In this document: positions 33,694 through 41,579 of the stretch, piece by piece
Layout: each line of letters starts with the position of its first letter
How positions within the stretch are numbered: position 1 is the stretch's first letter
Assembly (NCBI GenBank): GCA_002162795.1
Contig: MAAY01000103.1
Span: 1 to 54,518, forward strand
Length of the DNA stretch: 54,518 nt
Direction: 5' to 3'
Origin: Rhodobacterales bacterium 56_14_T64
Lineage (GTDB): Bacteria > Pseudomonadota > Alphaproteobacteria > Rhodobacterales > Rhodobacteraceae
Notes under the pieces: generated by a model
Told to the model about the DNA's origin: nothing
Databases searched by the model: none
What the model saw: the letters and a program-made list of their open reading frames with translations, nothing else
Program-made: the position numbers and the translations under genes

Positions 33694-35271
33694 ATGGCAA
33701 AAATCGCATATATTCTGCTCTGCCATAAGGACCCCGAGGCGATCATTCAGCAAGCTGAACAGCTGACTGCAGCGGGCGACTACATGGCGATTCATTTTGA
33801 CGCCAGTGCCAAACCTGAATCCTACGCGATGATCCGCAACGAGTTAGACCACAATCCCAATGTCACATTTGCCCGCAAACGCATCAAATGTGGTTGGGGC
33901 GAGTGGTCACTGGTGCAGGCACCCCTGCTGGCAATTCAAGCTGCGGTCGACGAATATCCCCGCGCCACCCATTTCTACATGCTGTCTGGCGACTGCATGG
34001 CAATCAAAACCGCCGAATTCACCCACCAGTTCCTAGATGACAATGACCGCGATTTCATCGAGAGTTTTGACTTCTTTGAAAGCGACTGGATCAAAACCGG
34101 AATGAAGGAAGAGCGGCTGATCTACCGCCATTACTTCAATGAGCGCGCTCACAAGTCATTGTTTTACTGGGCCATGGATCTACAAAGGCGACTGGGCCTG
34201 AAACGCAGCATCCCCAGCGACATCCAAATCCAGATCGGTAGCCAATGGTGGTGCCTGCGTCGTCGCACTATCGAATGGATCCTTGATCTCACCCAACGCC
34301 GCAAAGACGTGATGCGGTTCTTTCGCACCACCTGGATCCCGGACGAGACCTTTTTCCAGACGCTGGTGCGTCACTTGGTGCCAGAAAACGAGATCGACGC
34401 CCGCACCCTCACATTCCTGATGTTCACCGACTACGGCATGCCAGTAAGCTTTTACAACGATCACTATGATCTGTTGCTGAGCCAGGATTTTCTGTTTGCC
34501 CGCAAGATCAGCCCGGATGCCAAGACGCTGAAATCCCGATTAGGCAAACTCTATGCCTCCCATGATGTCAGCTTTGAAATCTCCAACGAAGGCCGCAGCC
34601 TGTACAAGTTTCTTGTTGGTCAAGGCCGCGCTGGTCGCCGGTTTGCGATGCGGTTCTGGGAGACTGAAAGCTCATTGGGCCGCGAACGCGAGTTGATGAT
34701 CATTGTCTGCAAGAAATGGCATGTGGCCAAACGCTTGAATGAGCAAATACGGCAGAAAACCCCGATCCCCTCCATCGATTATCTGTTCGATGAAGACAGC
34801 ACGCCGCTGCCAGACCTTGGCGGCATTCAATCCTCGCTGGGCAAACGCACACGTCATCGTCGCGCGCTAATGCGAATGCTGTTTGAGTATTTTGAGAATG
34901 ACCGGCTGATTGTCTGCATGGATCCTGCAAATCTGGACCTGATGCACGATTTCTTTTCCGACCGGTCACAGACCCGGCTGCTGCAGATCGAGTGCAACTT
35001 TACCGACGAATATCTGAGCGGACATGCCCGCCGGGTGGGCCTGGCCGGCGAGCGCACCACCAAAGCGACACTAGATCGGTTGCTGCCGACCATCCGCAAC
35101 GATGTGCTGCACGAGGCCGACCGCATTCGGGACGCCGGTTTCAGTCATCATTATCGCATTCGGCAATCTGACAGCGCCGAGATCAACGCCACCAAGCTGA
35201 AAGATTTTCTTAGCTTGCCCGAAGATCAAGCGTTGCGGCTGGCCCAAACTCACCATTTGTTTGACGACTGA
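33694..35271 (+). CDS. Core-2/I-branching-type beta-1,6-N-acetylglucosaminyltransferase-like protein
   Basis: A 525-residue protein. Residues 1-300 form a GT14-like domain: MAKIAYILLCHKDPEAI, IHFDASAKPESY, KCGWGEWSLVQAPLLAIQAA, FYMLSGDCMAIK, then SQWWCLRRRTIEWILD and WIPDETFFQTLVRH. The remaining 220 residues are a separate region common to the roseobacter versions, with RFAMRFWETESSLGRERELMI and FEYFENDRLIVCMDPANLDL. It has no membrane segment or signal, so it should act in the cytosol on a nucleotide-sugar-derived glycan. The tail could be a helper domain for the sulfotransferase next door. Confidence 0.85.
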   Translation: MAKIAYILLCHKDPEAIIQQAEQLTAAGDYMAIHFDASAKPESYAMIRNELDHNPNVTFARKRIKCGWGEWSLVQAPLLAIQAAVDEYPRATHFYMLSGDCMAIKTAEFTHQFLDDNDRDFIESFDFFESDWIKTGMKEERLIYRHYFNERAHKSLFYWAMDLQRRLGLKRSIPSDIQIQIGSQWWCLRRRTIEWILDLTQRRKDVMRFFRTTWIPDETFFQTLVRHLVPENEIDARTLTFLMFTDYGMPVSFYNDHYDLLLSQDFLFARKISPDAKTLKSRLGKLYASHDVSFEISNEGRSLYKFLVGQGRAGRRFAMRFWETESSLGRERELMIIVCKKWHVAKRLNEQIRQKTPIPSIDYLFDEDSTPLPDLGGIQSSLGKRTRHRRALMRMLFEYFENDRLIVCMDPANLDLMHDFFSDRSQTRLLQIECNFTDEYLSGHARRVGLAGERTTKATLDRLLPTIRNDVLHEADRIRDAGFSHHYRIRQSDSAEINATKLKDFLSLPEDQALRLAQTHHLFDD

Positions 35272-35346
35272 CGCAGGTTGCAGGCACCACCCGCCAGAGC
35301 TGGCTTTTCATCCATTGATCCCGTTCTGCAAATTGAAACTGGCGTC

Positions 35347-35712
35347 CTAATTCGCCAATTCGCTAATGAGTCCCATAACGGCAAGCACCTTCATTGTGTC
35401 CGACACTCTGAGTATTTCATTGTCAACTTTGATATATTTCTCTCCGCCTGAAAGCGGCTTAAGCTTCCACTTGGACAGATCAGAAATTGAATCGAACCTC
35501 ACGTCTCCAGGCAGTTTTGCGCCGCGAGTATAGCGTTTGATCTGCCCAGGAGGGATGGGTTTTGCAGCGTTTCCGTTCCCTGCCCCTATCGAAATGTTTT
35601 TACCTGGCTTTCCGCGACCGTTGTTGACGTTTTTGGCCTCAACCAAATCTGCCGTACCGATTGCAAATACCGCGGCTGCCGCAGCAAAAACTGTCAACTT
35701 CGAACGTGCCAT
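35347..35712 (-). CDS. Small secreted protein, RcnB-like
   Basis: A 121-residue protein from ATG 35712 (GAGGGG upstream). The signal peptide runs to about residue 26 (ADLVEA-K). A short Gly/Asn-rich linker (NVNNGRGKPGKNISIGAGNGN) leads to PPGQIKRYTRGAKLPGDVRF, then YIKVDNEILRVSDTMKVLAVMG. This order of a PPG..K-x-x-G-x-LP element and a closing W/Y-x-x-V-x-x-x-x-x-x-V strand resembles RcnB-family periplasmic proteins linked to nickel/cobalt homeostasis. The similarity is by eye only. Confidence 0.6.
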   Translation of the reverse strand: MARSKLTVFAAAAAVFAIGTADLVEAKNVNNGRGKPGKNISIGAGNGNAAKPIPPGQIKRYTRGAKLPGDVRFDSISDLSKWKLKPLSGGEKYIKVDNEILRVSDTMKVLAVMGLISELAN

Positions 35713-35872
35713 CGTCAAACCCCTCAAAATATAAAACAATTTATTTAGCTAACTTGCTCGCGCTTGACTGCAATTCAAAGCAAATTCGCCGCAATAGTTT
35801 CCTTTACTACAGCCCAAGCACATCGCACAGCGTCATAAATTCAGAATTCACATGCTCCGCCGCAGTTTCTGA

Positions 35873-36520
35873 TTACTTTTTCTTCCAGGTATCCAGCCAG
35901 CGGCGAACACCACTGCGTTTCTCGGAAATGGCATCACCAGCCGCATACAGGCTATCTTCCATATCCTCGATCACCGGATCAATACGCGCCTTGCGGAACC
36001 TGCGCCAACGCACGTAGATCGCCCAGAACAATGCCGCCAGCATGGTCAGGAACAGGATGTTGAACCAGTTGATCGAGGAATAATCAGGTCCATCAACAGC
36101 CTTGACGGAAATCGCATTGGGAAAGATCGTCATGAATTGGTTGCGCCAGCCATAATGGCGGATCAGCACCCATTGTGGATTGTCCTTGGTGGACACGAAA
36201 TCCGTCAGCTCAGCCTGCAGGTTCGAACTGTCCAACTTGAAATACGGCGGCCAGCTCCAACCAGTGTCCTCGTTGCGGAACACCATCGGTTTGCCATTGG
36301 CATAAAACGTCTCAACAAATCGCACGTCGCGGTTGGTAGTTGTTGCCGTTTCCTGGCCGACATCCTGCTGCGCCCAGAACAACGAGTTGGACCCAAAATC
36401 GACCCGGCGCACATCCGTCGACACCACCCGCACCACATCGTTTTGCGGCAATGTATAATGCAGAACCGAGGCAACCAGCACCCAGAAGGTGACCATAAAC
36501 ACCCATTTGACATAGACCAT
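35873..36520 (-). CDS. DUF1523 family membrane protein
   Basis: A 215-residue protein with a membrane anchor at about residues 5-25 and a second one near 150-168 (INWFNILFLTMLAALFWAIYVRW). Between them is a periplasmic domain with VVSTDVRRVDFGSNSLFWAQQD, VRFVETFYANGKPMVFRNEDTGWSWPPYFKLDSSNL and VLIRHYGWRNQFMTIFPNAISVKAV, which is the DUF1523 pattern. A basic cytoplasmic tail ends KRSGVRRWLDTWKKK. ATG 36520 is chosen because AGGGG lies before it; a GTG at 36535 overlaps the upstream stop. It is the last gene of the nine-gene minus-strand cluster. Confidence 0.82.
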   Translation of the reverse strand: MVYVKWVFMVTFWVLVASVLHYTLPQNDVVRVVSTDVRRVDFGSNSLFWAQQDVGQETATTTNRDVRFVETFYANGKPMVFRNEDTGWSWPPYFKLDSSNLQAELTDFVSTKDNPQWVLIRHYGWRNQFMTIFPNAISVKAVDGPDYSSINWFNILFLTMLAALFWAIYVRWRRFRKARIDPVIEDMEDSLYAAGDAISEKRSGVRRWLDTWKKK

Positions 36521-36531
36521 TTTAGGGCCCC

Positions 36532-36798
36532 TCACATATAATTCGAAGCATAAATCAAGAGCGCAATCGCCCCCAATGGAATGATATAAACCAGCAGGAT
36601 CAGCTTGCGCCGGATCGAGCCATCGTATTTTTTCAACCCGCGCTGGACATAGGTATCGCGATCAACCGTCAGGTTCTTCTGCTTCCAGTGCCGCTTTAGC
36701 TTGGATTTGCGCACCATGCGCGAATAAAGCGAGACCAGCACATAGACAACCGTCTGTATGATCAGCAAAAAGAACAACAGGCGCAGTGGCGCAAACAT
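36532..36798 (-). CDS. Small two-helix membrane protein of unknown function
   Basis: An 88-residue protein with a membrane helix at residues 5-25 (LRLLFFLLIIQTVVYVLVSLY), a strongly basic cytoplasmic middle (RMVRKSKLKRHWKQKNL, then YVQRGLKKYDGSIRRK), and a second helix at 66-84. The YVQRGLKKYDGSIRRKLILLVYIIP segment looks conserved. Its ATG directly follows the stop of the previous gene (TAGATG), so it is translated by coupling. Its place between the DUF1523 and DUF6638-like genes suggests a membrane partner of them. No family name is known to me. Confidence 0.72.
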   Translation of the reverse strand: MFAPLRLLFFLLIIQTVVYVLVSLYSRMVRKSKLKRHWKQKNLTVDRDTYVQRGLKKYDGSIRRKLILLVYIIPLGAIALLIYASNYM

Positions 36799-38181
36799 CT
36801 AGCGTCTCCTTTCGCGGGCCACAGCCCCCCAGGGACCTACCCGGTCAATCATCCGGTCGCGCGCGCGCACTTTGGGCATTCCGCGTGGCAGTTCAGGGGC
36901 ATCTTCCCCAGACATATCAGGTTCATGGCCAAAAAGCGCGTCCCGCGCACCAGCCTTGTCCACCGCGTATTCATTGGCCAGGAAATGCACCACATAGGCC
37001 TTCTTGGCCTCGGGCCAATCGCGGTACAGCTGGTAAAACAGCGCCTTGTGACAGATGAACAGTTGGCGAATATCCAGCTGCGTCAACTCGGCCAGCAACA
37101 TGTTGACCAGATTCCGGTCCGGCGTATCCGCCGCGCGCAGAGAATAGAAATAGGCCGGATGATCCGAGCTGATCCTTGGCCATTTTCCACCACTGTCCGA
37201 CCAGCGCACCATCGCCGCCAGCCCTTCGTATTCCTGCGGCAAATCGCTTGCATGGCGTGCCGTCAACCGCCGCAGTTTAGACCGCGTCAGCCCGGTCAGA
37301 TCATGCCCCTTGGCTGCCAGCGCATCCGCTGCAATGAAATCCATCTTCTGCCGCAGGATCGCCGCGCCGTCTACGCCCCGCGCTTTGACCACAGGTTCTG
37401 CCAGATCGTTGTAGTCCAGAAACTTGGCAATCCGGTTCCGCTCTTCCAGATCAAACACAAATTTGATCGGCAGCTCACCGCGTGGCTTGTCACCACTGGC
37501 AATCACCGCCGGGTGCTCGACCCCCTGAAACAGATACAGCCCACCAAAATGCGCGGTCCAGAAATTGTCCTGCTGGAATGCTTCGTATTTCAGCTTCACC
37601 GGGTTGCGCGTGATATCGCCGGTCTGCTTGGCGGTAGAGATCATCTCGGCGATCAGCACATCATCAAACCAGGCGTCATCCTCGCCTTTGAACCGGTCCA
37701 CAAGATCCCCGAGATGCGTCGCATGGCGCAGGGTGCCCTTGGTGGTATCCGCCTCGATCTCGATCTTATGAATGTCAAACAACCGCGCCGGGGTATCGAT
37801 TTCAAAGACCGAGTTCACCAGCTCGCCGGCCACCGCATCCGTCGCGGTCAGGGCAAACAGCTGGCGTTCGTTATCAACAATAAACCGCCGCAGGATATCG
37901 CGATTGACCGAGAATTTTTCGTTCAACAGCGGCGAACGTTTCTGCTCGGTGCTCAGCAAGATAAATTGCCGGTTCACGCCCGCATGGTTCAGATACAGAT
38001 CATCGCCTTGCTCATCGCCGATTTCGGGAGAATAACCCGAGATGTCCACATGAAAATCCGTCAGCGCGGTGGTCTTGCCGGTCAGATGCTGCAGCGCGCG
38101 GTTATAGCGTTCTACCAAGGCAGGTGAGGCCACATGGAACAGGTTGCCGAACATCAGCCCGTGTTGGATGAGACGTTTCAT
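36799..38181 (-). CDS. Large cytosolic protein of unknown function, DUF6638-like
   Basis: A 460-residue soluble protein with no membrane segment. It begins MKRLIQHGLMFGNLFHVASPALVERYNRALQHLTGK and contains VDISGYSPEIGDEQGDDLYLNHAGVNRQFIL, the GELPIKFVFDLEERNRIAKFLDYNDL stretch and an aromatic SSDHPAYFYSLRAADTPDRNLVNMLLAELTQLD region. I associate this with the DUF6638 group found next to AAA+ ATPase genes in Rhodobacterales, but by recollection only. Its ATG overlaps the stop of the membrane coiled-coil gene by four bases. The C-terminus is Arg-rich. Its role is not known. Confidence 0.75.
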   Translation of the reverse strand: MKRLIQHGLMFGNLFHVASPALVERYNRALQHLTGKTTALTDFHVDISGYSPEIGDEQGDDLYLNHAGVNRQFILLSTEQKRSPLLNEKFSVNRDILRRFIVDNERQLFALTATDAVAGELVNSVFEIDTPARLFDIHKIEIEADTTKGTLRHATHLGDLVDRFKGEDDAWFDDVLIAEMISTAKQTGDITRNPVKLKYEAFQQDNFWTAHFGGLYLFQGVEHPAVIASGDKPRGELPIKFVFDLEERNRIAKFLDYNDLAEPVVKARGVDGAAILRQKMDFIAADALAAKGHDLTGLTRSKLRRLTARHASDLPQEYEGLAAMVRWSDSGGKWPRISSDHPAYFYSLRAADTPDRNLVNMLLAELTQLDIRQLFICHKALFYQLYRDWPEAKKAYVVHFLANEYAVDKAGARDALFGHEPDMSGEDAPELPRGMPKVRARDRMIDRVGPWGAVARERRR

Positions 38182-39044
38182 TTGACTTCCTCACGTACTG
38201 CTACACAAGTGAGAATCTGAGATGGCTCGAGAAGTATTTTATCAACAACCTCAATGGTTGAACTAAGACGTATAGTATCCACCCTTAGCTGTTGAGCACG
38301 AGATAACCGAGATTCATATTGTTGCAACTCAGCTAACAAATTCCTGACTTCTAACAGCAGGTCCGTTTCCAAGCCGCCTTCATATTTGTTATCATTGTCT
38401 TTTTCAAAAACTCTGGCTTTGAGGCATTCGTAAAGTTGGCTATAAAATTCATCGACTTCCTGGAGTTCGTCATATTTGGTAAACGACGGCCGAGAAATTA
38501 GGGCACCATTTTCAACACCATAGTTAAAATAGACTCCAAAATCGAATAACCAGTGTACTAGTTCATCCTCTTCTTGTCGTTCCACAAGCCATTTTTGAAC
38601 ATTTATTAGATGGGCTTCAAATTCTCTAGCAGCTTGAATTTCATTTCGCTCTTTTTGCTCATTCTCAAAGATTTTCGCTTGTGCAGCCATCGAACGCGCC
38701 ATGTCTTCGGTCGCTTCTCGTTGCATTTCCATCTCTTCTTTTTGCAGTGTCAGCACTTCCCGCTGCTCTCGCAACTCGATAGATTGCATAGCAACCGTAA
38801 CGATAATCCAGACAAAAGCCAAAGCTCCGGCAAACCCTGCCAAAGCATCCCCGATCTCGTTAGGGGGCGAAGCCAGAAACAGAGACCACTTTGTTGTGCA
38901 GCCTTCGTTCCCAGCAGAACCGGGAGCGCACGTTTCAGACACCCCCATGACAATCGCAAGCAACAATATGAGCAGTGTCGCCCCAACACCCCAAAACATT
39001 GGGTTCTTGAAGAACAGCTGCTTGGCTTCACCTTTCTCCGACAT
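38178..39044 (-). CDS. Membrane coiled-coil protein of unknown function
   Basis: A 288-residue protein. Two membrane helices lie at about residues 15-33 and 65-86, joined by a periplasmic loop with two cysteines (SETCAPGS and NEGCTTK). A charged coiled coil (about 88-150) and a soluble, acidic, helical domain follow. The GDALAGFAGALAFVWIIVTVAMQSIELREQREVL stretch is a module seen in many bacterial membrane proteins of unknown role, some near defence genes. The gene is clearly A+T-richer than its neighbours. A palindromic repeat (39089-39138) sits before it, suggesting a later insertion into the operon. Its stop overlaps the next ATG. Confidence 0.7.
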   Translation of the reverse strand: MSEKGEAKQLFFKNPMFWGVGATLLILLLAIVMGVSETCAPGSAGNEGCTTKWSLFLASPPNEIGDALAGFAGALAFVWIIVTVAMQSIELREQREVLTLQKEEMEMQREATEDMARSMAAQAKIFENEQKERNEIQAAREFEAHLINVQKWLVERQEEDELVHWLFDFGVYFNYGVENGALISRPSFTKYDELQEVDEFYSQLYECLKARVFEKDNDNKYEGGLETDLLLEVRNLLAELQQYESRLSRAQQLRVDTIRLSSTIEVVDKILLEPSQILTCVAVREEVK

Positions 39045-39088
39045 CTAAATCAGGCCTCCAAAACCAAGACACTCAATCCCACAAACCA

Positions 39089-39138
39089 GCGCGGCTTTGC
39101 CGCGCAGCCCCCTCCCTTCCCCCCATGGGGAGGGGGCT
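39089..39138. repeat. Paired G+C-rich palindromes in the operon gap
   Basis: GCGCGGC/GCCGCGC (39089-39105, TTT loop) is directly followed by AGCCCCCT/AGGGGGCT (39106-39138) with an inner CCCC/GGGG stem. The block fills the only large gap (137 bases) in the nine-gene cluster and looks like an interspersed intergenic repeat of alphaproteobacteria. Confidence 0.6.
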
Positions 39139-39181
39139 TGGGTGACACTTGGCAGGTCATATCGTGAGGCGGCAAGGCGCA

Positions 39182-41119
39182 TTAGGATTTCCCCTCCAGA
39201 TACCGCCGCTTGGCCTCTTCCTGCCGGCCAAAGTCCCGCACCATACCGTCAATCGCCACCTCGTCCGACTTGTCGGCATAGCGGAACTCACTATCGGCGT
39301 AGCGGTTGATTTCCTGGATCACCATGTCGACGGTGATCGGCACCCGCAGCTCCTCGATCATCGCTTTCTTGGCGTCGTAGTCGCGGAACAGGAACAGCTC
39401 GGGGTTCTCCATCCATTCATCCGGCAGCTCAAAATCCATCGCCCGCACCTTGACTGCGTCGGTGATGTTCTTGATCGCCCGGCCCGTAAACCGTTCATCC
39501 GCTTGCTGGATCATCTTCAGATAGCAGCCCATCTTGGCAATGGTATCCAGCTCGCCAATCTGACTTTCGGCGCGGTCAAATACGTTCATCAATCCGGGTT
39601 CCTGCGGCTTGGCATGAGCCTCAAACGACTTGGCCACCGCCGCTTTGATCTCTTGCGCGGCGAACGGTTCATGCTCACCCAGCGGTATGTTGTGGTTCTT
39701 GCCCATCAACAGGTTCAGGATATCCACGTAATCCTCACGCGATTGCGGCCCATCCACCAGAAACCGCGCGCCCGCCCGTTGGCGCAGGGCGTCATCGACG
39801 TTTTCCGGATAGTTCGAGAACATGCCAAAGGTGCAGTTGCCCCGCACCACCGTATTGGCGCCAGCAAAGCTCTCCATCAGTACCGCCGTGATCTCCAGCT
39901 GCCCAGCCGACGACTGCCGATCACCACGTTTACCCGCCAACTGGTCGATGTCATCAATGGTGCCAAAGCCAATCGCTCCGGGATCAATGATCGAGTTGAT
40001 AAACGCCTTGGCATTCTGCCCCGATTTACCCTGATAGCTGTCGATATTATCGGTGCTCAGGTTCTGATAGCGGAACGGATAGCCCGCCACCTGACAGTAA
40101 TCATTGATCAACCCCGCCATCATCTGGATCAGCGTGGTCTTACCCGTGCCCGGCTTGCCATCGCCCATAAAGGTAAAGATAAACCCGCCCAGCTCGGCAA
40201 AGGGGTTGAGACGGCGATCAAAGTCATAGGCCATCAGCATCTTGGACAGCTTCATCGCCTGATACTTGGCAATATGGTTGCCCACCACCTCATGCGGTTT
40301 TTTGAACGTCATGGTCAGCGTCGTCGACTTGGCCTTGGCAGCAGGCTCAAAACCGCGAATGGTCAGATCATCCGCCTCCACATGCCATGCCGCATCGGTG
40401 AACGGTGCCAGTCGCGGCGCGTTCTGCGCCCGCAACGCCGCCTTTTCCATCAACTGCTCCGCGTAGGCTGCTACCGTGGCAATCAGCGCCGCATCATCCG
40501 GCGCAAACTGCGCCAACTTCTGATCCAGCTCCCACAACGCGCCATGCAGGGCCAGCTGCGCATTGTCGGTCAGCAGTTCCTCAACATCGCCCACTTCCAC
40601 CTGAGCCTCGCTGGCATGCGGTGCCAGTAAATAGGCCGTCGCATTGGCAAACACATGCGCCACCGCCAGCGCTTCCGCCGCCAGCAACTCACCAAACTCC
40701 CCCTTGCGCCCCGCCGCCAAAGACCCAGCCAAATTGGCCCGCTTCAACTCAGCCAGACCAGACGCCTCCGAATAGGACTCGCCCACCGCCAAAGCCACCG
40801 CCAGCGCGCGCCGCAACACATGCTGCGCCGTCGCCTGTAGGGGAGAGGTCAGTGGATCATCCTCATCCGCCGCCTCGATCCGCGCCACCAGATGCACGCC
40901 CTCGGGCCGCGCGGTGGACCGCGTCACCAACCCCGGAGTGGTCGAGCGAAACCGCCGCGTCCGCGCAATCCCGGGTGAGCGCTCAGGCGCCGTCGCCTCA
41001 ACCTTGGCCTTGGCTATCCGCGGCGTATGGTCAAACCCCTCCAGCATCGCCGCCGCGGCGCCATAGTGCTTCTGGATTTCATCCTCACGCAGTTCCATCT
41101 GATCGCTTGTTAGAGACAT
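39182..41119 (-). CDS. AAA+ ATPase of the 35.9-44.3 kb cluster
   Basis: A 645-residue ATPase. The first 250 residues are Ala-rich and helical. The AAA+ core has Walker A GDGKPGTGKTTLIQ (Lys327), Walker B FGTIDDIDQL (about residues 385-393), sensor 1 CTFGMFSNYPENV and an arginine-finger region DDALRQRAGARFLVDG. An extra MDFELPDEWMENPELFLFRDYDAKKAMIEEL follows, and a helical tail ends in RRYLEGKS. Motors of this kind remodel or unfold protein partners. The gene lies centrally in the cluster, 9 bases after the small Imm33-like gene. I infer that the other cluster proteins are its substrates, adaptors or anchors. Confidence 0.85.
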   Translation of the reverse strand: MSLTSDQMELREDEIQKHYGAAAAMLEGFDHTPRIAKAKVEATAPERSPGIARTRRFRSTTPGLVTRSTARPEGVHLVARIEAADEDDPLTSPLQATAQHVLRRALAVALAVGESYSEASGLAELKRANLAGSLAAGRKGEFGELLAAEALAVAHVFANATAYLLAPHASEAQVEVGDVEELLTDNAQLALHGALWELDQKLAQFAPDDAALIATVAAYAEQLMEKAALRAQNAPRLAPFTDAAWHVEADDLTIRGFEPAAKAKSTTLTMTFKKPHEVVGNHIAKYQAMKLSKMLMAYDFDRRLNPFAELGGFIFTFMGDGKPGTGKTTLIQMMAGLINDYCQVAGYPFRYQNLSTDNIDSYQGKSGQNAKAFINSIIDPGAIGFGTIDDIDQLAGKRGDRQSSAGQLEITAVLMESFAGANTVVRGNCTFGMFSNYPENVDDALRQRAGARFLVDGPQSREDYVDILNLLMGKNHNIPLGEHEPFAAQEIKAAVAKSFEAHAKPQEPGLMNVFDRAESQIGELDTIAKMGCYLKMIQQADERFTGRAIKNITDAVKVRAMDFELPDEWMENPELFLFRDYDAKKAMIEELRVPITVDMVIQEINRYADSEFRYADKSDEVAIDGMVRDFGRQEEAKRRYLEGKS

Positions 41120-41128
41120 AATTCCCTC

Positions 41129-41533
41129 TCAAATATTCTTTTCAACTGACATCGGCACAGGCGTGAAAAGGCTTGGATCATGCCAAACATCCTCCCAACC
41201 CGGCGCCACAAGAAATCTCCAACCGGGGGGCAACCCCAGAAACGGTTTTAATTCGGGCACACGCTCAACCGCGTGACCAAGGCATAAGGGTTGGAAAAAG
41301 TCGTCATCACTGGACAAATTTTCGCCACTCCAGAAATACCAACCACTGGTTTGGCCAACATGCTCATATCGCAACCCGTTCAAAGGGTAGCGCCCGGCCT
41401 CCAGTCCTTTTCCCCATCCACACACAGCATCAAGATCAGGTGCCAGAAACTCCGCACCATACCTCTTACAAACACGATCCAGAACCAGTGTAGCTCGCAA
41501 CTCAATTCTCCGTTCAAAACTCCGCCACAACAC
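41129..41533 (-). CDS. Small protein resembling Imm33/DUF2185 domains
   Basis: A soluble protein of about 134 residues. The C-terminal half, with YPLNGLRYEHVGQTSGWYFWSGENLSSDDDFFQPL and FLGLPPGWRFLVAPGWEDVWHDPSLF, resembles the Imm33 (DUF2185) fold, which includes immunity proteins of polymorphic toxins and many of unknown role. GTG 41533 is my best start, with a weak AAGAAG upstream; the frame is open much further but only across the preceding gene. Base composition is lower in G+C than the genes around it. It is spliced between two cluster genes, so it may be a cargo gene. Confidence 0.6.
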   Translation of the reverse strand: MLWRSFERRIELRATLVLDRVCKRYGAEFLAPDLDAVCGWGKGLEAGRYPLNGLRYEHVGQTSGWYFWSGENLSSDDDFFQPLCLGHAVERVPELKPFLGLPPGWRFLVAPGWEDVWHDPSLFTPVPMSVEKNI

Positions 41534-41579
41534 GGTAAACTTCTTTTTGCCAAAAATACTCCCGCCGGAGGCCCAAAAT

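Noticed and set aside
36925-38127. A 400-codon open frame on the plus strand
   Set aside because: It is antisense to the DUF6638-like gene, has no start context and an Arg/Gln-rich unfolded-looking product, and fits a shadow frame.
39149-40630. A 493-codon open frame on the plus strand
   Set aside because: It lies opposite the AAA+ ATPase gene. Its product is rich in Arg, His and Gln without domain motifs, whereas the minus-strand frame has Walker A and B motifs. It is an antisense shadow of G+C-rich coding DNA.
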